Below are positions 5,236 through 9,875 of a DNA stretch of 9,875 nt, in pieces. The notes beneath the pieces are model-generated. The model ran no database searches. It saw only the letters and a list, made by a program, of their open reading frames with translations, and had not been told where the DNA came from. The DNA is taken from NCBI RefSeq assembly GCF_023653455.1, contig NZ_JAKEDR010000129.1:1-9875 (forward strand), given 5' to 3'. Position 1 is the stretch's first letter, and the number at the start of each line of letters is the position of its first letter. The position numbers and the translations under genes were made by a program. This DNA comes from Paraclostridium ghonii. Its GTDB lineage: Bacteria > Bacillota > Clostridia > Peptostreptococcales > Peptostreptococcaceae.

Positions 5236-7074
5236 ATGTGTGGACACGTTTTTTTATATAATAAAAATAGTAACATAAATGAAGATTTATTAAGAGAATT
5301 GACAGAAAAAATTAATCATAGAGGTCCAGATGATACAGGATTATTTGTTAAAGATAATGTAGGATTTGGATTCAAAAGACTTAGTATAATAGACCTATCT
5401 CATGGGCATCAACCACTTAGTAAAAAAGAAAGCACTATAATATTTAATGGAGAAATATACAACCATGAATATTTAAGAGCGGAGCTTATAACTAAAGGAT
5501 ATGAATTTAACACAGAATCTGACACTGAAGTATTACTTACTTCTTATTTAGAGCATGGAAAATCATCAGTTAAAGATCTGAGAGGGATGTTTGCATTCGT
5601 AATTTATGATGAAAGAACCAACACTATATTTGGGGCTAGAGATCACTTTGGAATAAAACCATTATATTATACTGAAAATGATGAATATATAGCATTTTCT
5701 TCAGAATATAAGGCGTTACTTCCTATAGTAAAAGAAGAAAACGTAGATGATAAGAGTTTACAAAATTATTTATCGTTTCAATATGTTCCAGGATATAAAA
5801 CTATGATGGAAGGTATAAAAAAAGTACCTAATGGAACTTGTTTTACAATAGAAGATAATCAAATTAAATTTGAAAAATACTTTGAAGCTAGATTTACAAA
5901 TGAAGAAGAAGTTACAAAAGAAGATGTATACAATATATTAAATGATTCTGTAAAACATCATATGATATCTAATGTTGAAGTTGGAACATTTCTATCAGGA
6001 GGAATAGATTCAACTATAATAGCTGCATTAGCATCAAAGATAAATCCTAAGATAAAATCTTTTTCTGTAGGATTTGAAGTAGATGGATACAATGAATTAA
6101 ATGTAGCGAAGAAAACTGCAGATGCGCTAGGAATTGAAAACATACAAATAAGAGTAACACAAGATGATTATATAAATGCGCTTCCAAAGGTTATATACAG
6201 TTTAGATGATCCATTAGCGGATCCATCATGTGTTGGAATATACTTTTTATCTAAAGAGGCTAGAAAACATGTAACTGTGGTATTATCAGGAGAAGGAGCT
6301 GATGAATTTTTTGCAGGATACAATATATATAAAGAATATGAAGCAGTTAAACCATTTTTAACTTTACCTAAAGGTTTAAATAAAACTTTAAATAAGATAT
6401 TTATAAAAATGCCTGAACTAAGAGGGAAAAATTACTTAGTTAGAGCAACTACACCTTTAGAAAAAAGATATATAGGAAATGCTAAAATATTTGAAAATAA
6501 TGAAGTTAAGAGTATAATTAATAAGTATGATGATAATAACACATATAGCAGAGTAGTGAGAGCTTTATACAGAGATTGCAAAAGAAAGAACTATGACTAT
6601 GTAACAACTATGCAAGATATAGATATAAATACATGGTTAGAGGGTGACATATTATTAAAAGGAGATAAAATGTCAATGGCATCATCTATAGAGCTTAGAG
6701 TTCCGTTTTTAGACAAAGAAGTATTTAATGTTGCTAAAAACTTAAGATTGGACCAAAAAATAAGCAATAAAAATACTAAAGTTTTATTAAGAGAAGCTTT
6801 TAAAGATGTAGTGCCTCAGCATATGGTAGAAAAGAAAAAATTAGGATTCCCGACACCTATAAGAGTCTGGTTAAAAGATGATTTAGGCAAATATGTAAAA
6901 AATGTAATAACTGAATCAAAAACGGATGATATTATAAATAAAGAGTATGCTATAGGTTTACTAGATGAACATATAAAAGGAAGTAAAGATAACTCGAGAA
7001 AAGTTTGGACAGTGTTCGTATTCTGTTTATGGCACCAAATATTTATAGAAGGAAAAAAGATAGATTCTTTATAA
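5236..7074 (+). CDS. Glutamine-dependent asparagine synthetase / AsnB-type amidotransferase
   Basis: A 612-residue, complete class II enzyme. The N-terminal Ntn glutaminase domain (about 2-200) has the nucleophile C2 after Met removal, R48, NGEIYN (71-76) and SDTE with D96. The C-terminal ATP-pyrophosphatase synthetase domain (about 225-600) has the PP-loop LSGGIDST (253-260), SGEGADEFFAGY (351-362) and a conserved stretch at 470-493 (GDKMS, ELRVPFLD). It hydrolyses glutamine, channels ammonia and amidates an AMP-activated carboxylate: aspartate to asparagine in the classic reaction. In Bacillus subtilis and, from memory, Clostridioides difficile, AsnB paralogues amidate meso-diaminopimelate of peptidoglycan precursors. 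Sequence alone does not separate these acceptors. The fourth residue is His (MCGH) where Ile, Phe or Val is usual. AAGGAG lies seven bases before the ATG. Only 19 nt separate it from a response-regulator gene, and the shared regulated promoter favours an envelope role over housekeeping asparagine supply; that part is inference. Confidence 0.93.
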   Translation: MCGHVFLYNKNSNINEDLLRELTEKINHRGPDDTGLFVKDNVGFGFKRLSIIDLSHGHQPLSKKESTIIFNGEIYNHEYLRAELITKGYEFNTESDTEVLLTSYLEHGKSSVKDLRGMFAFVIYDERTNTIFGARDHFGIKPLYYTENDEYIAFSSEYKALLPIVKEENVDDKSLQNYLSFQYVPGYKTMMEGIKKVPNGTCFTIEDNQIKFEKYFEARFTNEEEVTKEDVYNILNDSVKHHMISNVEVGTFLSGGIDSTIIAALASKINPKIKSFSVGFEVDGYNELNVAKKTADALGIENIQIRVTQDDYINALPKVIYSLDDPLADPSCVGIYFLSKEARKHVTVVLSGEGADEFFAGYNIYKEYEAVKPFLTLPKGLNKTLNKIFIKMPELRGKNYLVRATTPLEKRYIGNAKIFENNEVKSIINKYDDNNTYSRVVRALYRDCKRKNYDYVTTMQDIDINTWLEGDILLKGDKMSMASSIELRVPFLDKEVFNVAKNLRLDQKISNKNTKVLLREAFKDVVPQHMVEKKKLGFPTPIRVWLKDDLGKYVKNVITESKTDDIINKEYAIGLLDEHIKGSKDNSRKVWTVFVFCLWHQIFIEGKKIDSL

Positions 7075-7093
7075 ATGAAAGAAGGATGTAGAT

Positions 7094-7783
7094 ATGAAGA
7101 AGATATTAATAGTTGAAGATGAAGAAAATATATCAGATATAATATCTTATTCTTTAAAGAAAGAAGGCTATGAAACTAAAATAGCAGATACAGGAAAGCA
7201 AGCACTTGAACTTGTATCTAGCTTTAGCCCGAATTTAATAATACTAGACTTAATGCTTCCAGATATGAATGGTCTTGATATATGCAAAAACGTGACGACT
7301 ACTTATTCTATACCTATAATAATGTTGACTGCAAAGTCAGATACAATAGATAAAGTTTTAGGGTTAGAATTAGGAGCGGATGACTATATAACTAAGCCAT
7401 TTAATATAAGAGAAGTAGTTGCAAGAGTTAAGTCTATATTTAGAAGAATAAGTTTATTAGAGGACAATATTAAATTAGATATAGAAGTTGTTAAGTTAGA
7501 AAACGGATTAGAAATAAATAAAAAAGAAATGAAAGTTAGATTAGATAATGAAATTATTCATTTAACAAGTAAAGAATATGAACTTCTTTTATATTTCGTG
7601 GAAAACATAAACACAGTGCTGACTAGAGCCCAATTACTAGACAATATATGGGGGATAGACTTTGAATGCGAAAGTAGAACAGTAGACACTCATATACAAA
7701 GACTGAGAAAAAAGTTAGGTAATTACAATTGCATAGAAACTGTAATTGGAGCAGGGTATAAGTTATCTGGACAAAAAATATAA
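7094..7783 (+). CDS. OmpR/PhoB-family response regulator
   Basis: 229 residues, the standard length. The receiver domain (about 2-118) has the acidic pair E8/D9, phosphoacceptor D52 (LDLMLPD), T79 (MLTA), Y98 and K101 (ADDYITKPF), so it is fully competent for phosphorylation. The C-terminal winged helix (about 127-227) has the OmpR pattern LTSKEYELLLYF, the recognition-helix region SRTVDTHIQRLRKKL (194-208) and the closing VIGAGYKL. GAAGGA lies seven bases before the ATG. It sits between the AsnB-type gene (19-nt gap) and the kinase gene (2-nt gap), so it is surely the cognate partner of that kinase. The 11-bp-period array at 5121-5159 is the likely binding site, making the operon autoregulated. 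Other targets outside the window are probable but unseen. Confidence 0.94.
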   Translation: MKKILIVEDEENISDIISYSLKKEGYETKIADTGKQALELVSSFSPNLIILDLMLPDMNGLDICKNVTTTYSIPIIMLTAKSDTIDKVLGLELGADDYITKPFNIREVVARVKSIFRRISLLEDNIKLDIEVVKLENGLEINKKEMKVRLDNEIIHLTSKEYELLLYFVENINTVLTRAQLLDNIWGIDFECESRTVDTHIQRLRKKLGNYNCIETVIGAGYKLSGQKI

Positions 7784-7785
7784 AT

Positions 7786-9240
7786 ATGAAAAATTCTATA
7801 ACCAACAAAATAATGATGTTTTTCTTGGTTATAATCTTTTTTGTTATATTTTCTATAGTTATATATAGTAACTCATTACTTAATAATGTTGTAGAGTATT
7901 TAATAGATAATGAAATTAAAGATACAACTAAAAGTATTAATTTATATTTGCATCAGTATTTTGAATTTAATAAGATGGAATTTAACAAAGTTGCATTTGC
8001 ATCAAAAAGTGGTGCTATATCAAGAGATTTAACTTATAGATTAGATAAAACTGTTTATATTTACAATGATATTGGAGCATTAATATATCCAAGAACTGAA
8101 AAGTATAAACAGTTAAAAAGAACTAAAGATATGGAAAATGCATTAAAGGGAGACTTATCCTATACTATAGAGTATATAGATAATAAAGCTTTAGTGTATG
8201 TATCATATCCTATTTTCAGAGATAATAAATTAGTAGGTATGATAAGATTTGAAAATGATTATACCAAATTATTTAACAAGACAAAATCATTTATAAATAA
8301 AACACTTATTTTCTCTGTAATGATTTTTGCTATAAGTATGATTATTGCATATATTATATCAAAGCAAATAACATCTCCAATAAAAAGTTTAGCAAATAAA
8401 ACAAAAGAAGTTACGGATGGAAACTTTGATGTGAAAATAGATATAAAATCTAATGATGAACTAGGAATTCTTGCATCTGATTTTAACAATATGATTGAAA
8501 CTATAAATAATCAGATTAAAACTATAGAGAGTGATAGAGATAATTTAAGAGAATTATCAGAAAAACAGAAAAAGTTTTTTGACAATGTAACTCATGAGTT
8601 AAAAACTCCTATGACAACAATAATAGGATACAGTGAAATTATAAAAGATAATCAATTTAGCGATGAAGAATTTTTTAATAAAGGAATAAATAGGATTATA
8701 TCTGAGTCTAATAGATTAAATAGAATGATTGTACAACTTCTTGATATATCTAAAAATACTAACAAAGACTTTGACTATGAATTAAAAAAAATAGATTTAT
8801 CTAAAATTATAGTAAATATGTGTGAGGACATGACTCATAAAGCTAAAAAATATAATATGAACATAAATATAAATGTTGATAAAAATATAAAAATAATTGC
8901 CAATGAAGATAAAATTAAGGAAATTATAATAAACTTAGTTGATAATGCTATAAAATATGGAAAGGTAAATTCAGATATATGTGTTAATGCATATGTAGAA
9001 GGAAAATATGCAAATATTTCAGTTATAGATTTTGGAGATGGAATTGAAAAAGAAGAACTTGAAAATATATTATCACCTTTTTATAGGATATCTAAAAGTG
9101 AAACTAGAGAATTAGGAAGTACTGGATTAGGGCTTGCTATTGTAAAGTCAATAGTTGATAGTTACAATGGAAAAATAAATATAAAAAGCGAGGTCAACAA
9201 AGGAACTAAGGTTTCTATAAAACTTCCTACAATAAGTTAA
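7786..9240 (+). CDS. Membrane-bound sensor histidine kinase
   Basis: 484 residues. TM1 is at about 9-29, an extracellular sensing segment of about 140 residues follows (30-170), and TM2 is at about 172-192. HAMP is at about 192-245 (SPIKSLANKTKEVTDGNFDV), then a short coiled coil. The HisKA dimerisation helix carries the phosphoacceptor H270 (NVTHELKTP). The ATPase domain has the N-box with N383 and N387 (INLVDNAIKYG), G1 DFGDG (415-419), F-box PFYR (431-434) and G2 GSTGLGLAIVK (444-454). All catalytic motifs are intact. The outer segment (strands such as VYIYNDIGALIYP and ALVYVSYPIFRDNKLVGMIRFE) looks like a PAS/Cache-like sensor fold; its ligand is unknown. The ATG is two bases after the regulator's stop and has no recognisable ribosome binding site, so translation must be coupled to the upstream gene. 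This should fix kinase output relative to regulator output, usually with kinase in deficit. Confidence 0.93.
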   Translation: MKNSITNKIMMFFLVIIFFVIFSIVIYSNSLLNNVVEYLIDNEIKDTTKSINLYLHQYFEFNKMEFNKVAFASKSGAISRDLTYRLDKTVYIYNDIGALIYPRTEKYKQLKRTKDMENALKGDLSYTIEYIDNKALVYVSYPIFRDNKLVGMIRFENDYTKLFNKTKSFINKTLIFSVMIFAISMIIAYIISKQITSPIKSLANKTKEVTDGNFDVKIDIKSNDELGILASDFNNMIETINNQIKTIESDRDNLRELSEKQKKFFDNVTHELKTPMTTIIGYSEIIKDNQFSDEEFFNKGINRIISESNRLNRMIVQLLDISKNTNKDFDYELKKIDLSKIIVNMCEDMTHKAKKYNMNININVDKNIKIIANEDKIKEIIINLVDNAIKYGKVNSDICVNAYVEGKYANISVIDFGDGIEKEELENILSPFYRISKSETRELGSTGLGLAIVKSIVDSYNGKINIKSEVNKGTKVSIKLPTIS

Positions 9241-9253
9241 GGAGAAATATATA

Positions 9254-9875
9254 ATGCTAAAAAATATAAAGCAAGATATAAAGAATATAACACTTTTACT
9301 TTTTATTGTAGGGATACTTTCGCTTATTGTATACATAAGTGTATATGAAAATAAAGAATTTAGTAAAAATGTAAAATTAGATGAAAAGACTTATGATTAC
9401 AATGAAAGTAACTATAAAAATAAAAATGAAAGTATAAAATTAGATTCAGTTATATCTATAAATGATTACATTCTAGACTTAGAATTTTATGAAGATAGAT
9501 TACTTGCCATAGGTAATTATGCAGATGGAAATAAAACTGGTATAAATATATATCAATTAAACACTGATGATGAAAGTATTTCAAATGTAAAAACTCTAAA
9601 TGATGAAGATCTTACATTTTATAAGATGGAGAGTATGTCTCCATCTAAAGAAATACTTATATATAGTACTACACAAAAAGAAAAAAAAGAGAACTATAAA
9701 AGCATAAAAAGCGTTGTATATAATTTAAAAGATGATAGTTATATAACTCTACCTTATTATTTTGACTTATTGGGGTGGGTACCAGATAGTAGTGGATTTT
9801 ATGGATATAAAAAGGGAGAGTTATTTTCATATGATATAAAAAGTCAAAAAATAGTTAAAACTGATAAGCTTAAAA
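9254..9875 (+). CDS. Membrane-anchored, probable beta-propeller surface protein (5' part, cut by window edge)
   Basis: A new reading frame opens at ATG 9254 behind AAGGAG (9240-9244 region), 13 nt after the kinase stop, and stays open for 207 codons to the window edge. It begins MLKNIKQDIKNI. One hydrophobic segment (about 12-30) without a lipobox Cys suggests an uncleaved signal anchor with the rest outside. Residues 31-65 are a Lys/Asn/Asp-rich linker. From about 66 the sequence is rich in beta strands and repeats blade-like units: SMSPSKEILIYST (about 127-139), then GWVPDSSGFYGY followed by GELFSYDI (about 174-194). These resemble the W-S-P-D-G-K plus Y-x-x-D-x pattern of TolB/WD40-like propellers. 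The position suggests an accessory or sensory partner of the kinase. The fold call is by eye only, and the 3' end is missing. Confidence 0.7.
   Translation, partial: MLKNIKQDIKNITLLLFIVGILSLIVYISVYENKEFSKNVKLDEKTYDYNESNYKNKNESIKLDSVISINDYILDLEFYEDRLLAIGNYADGNKTGINIYQLNTDDESISNVKTLNDEDLTFYKMESMSPSKEILIYSTTQKEKKENYKSIKSVVYNLKDDSYITLPYYFDLLGWVPDSSGFYGYKKGELFSYDIKSQKIVKTDKLK

Noticed and set aside
5958..6143. 61-codon minus-strand frame inside the AsnB-type gene
   Set aside because: It is antisense to the conserved PP-loop region, with no start signals or recognisable protein features.
7623..7808. Hydrophobic 61-codon minus-strand frame across the regulator-kinase junction
   Set aside because: The Phe/Tyr/Leu-rich translation arises from the complement of A-rich coding DNA; it has no ribosome binding site or promoter.
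8259..8489. Minus-strand frame of 76 codons over the kinase TM2/HAMP region
   Set aside because: It is a shadow of a well-supported kinase gene, without translation signals.
9148..9336. Minus-strand frame of 62 codons over the kinase end and the next gene start
   Set aside because: It is antisense to the kinase G2 box and to the signal-anchor region of the propeller-like gene, which explains its hydrophobic look.
1..9875. Mobile elements, CRISPR arrays, tRNA/rRNA genes, riboswitch-like leaders
   Set aside because: No transposase, regularly spaced long repeats, tRNA-like cloverleaf or long structured leader was seen. Gene style is uniform throughout, giving no sign of recent insertion.

Overview
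The window is AT-rich DNA with short intergenic gaps, strong AGGAGG-type ribosome binding sites and A/T-ending codons. It reads as chromosome of a low-GC Gram-positive anaerobe of the Clostridia. Peptostreptococcaceae (Clostridioides, Paraclostridium or Romboutsia-like) is my best guess from protein style alone; I ran no database search.

Left part (1-4721): a drug-efflux type module. A MarR-family repressor gene (85-528, minus strand) is divergent from a two-gene operon (680-2884 and 2877-4721, overlapping by 8 nt) encoding the two halves of a heterodimeric ABC exporter. The halves have complementary defects: the first lacks the catalytic Glu and the switch His, and the second has a degenerate signature motif. 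They should therefore assemble with one canonical and one degenerate ATP site. The 151-bp divergent spacer holds a good sigma-A promoter for each direction, plus AT-rich palindromes placed where a MarR repressor could control both. A perfect 16-bp-arm hairpin at 51-86 ends the repressor gene, and probably also whatever converges from the left.

Middle (4722-5101): a monocistronic cold-shock protein gene (4832-5035) lies between a weak AT-only hairpin with a T-run upstream and a strong, perfectly palindromic terminator downstream.

Right part (5102-9875, running off the end): an apparent four-gene operon. It encodes a class II (AsnB-type) glutamine-dependent amidotransferase/synthetase (5236-7074), an OmpR-family response regulator (7094-7783), a membrane sensor histidine kinase (7786-9240) and a membrane-anchored protein resembling a beta-propeller, cut by the window edge (9254-9875). 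Its promoter is an extended -10 (TGGTATAAT) with no recognisable -35. Directly upstream lie four copies of a TGTWAC-like hexamer at an exact 11-bp period, the layout typical of OmpR/PhoB-family response-regulator boxes. The simplest reading is that the response regulator activates its own operon together with the amidotransferase.

The most interesting idea is that this is an envelope-sensing circuit. The kinase and the anchored propeller protein would monitor the cell surface, and the output would be an AsnB-type enzyme that, in several Gram-positive bacteria, amidates meso-diaminopimelate in peptidoglycan rather than only making free asparagine. The gene order and the box array are seen directly; the envelope role is inference.
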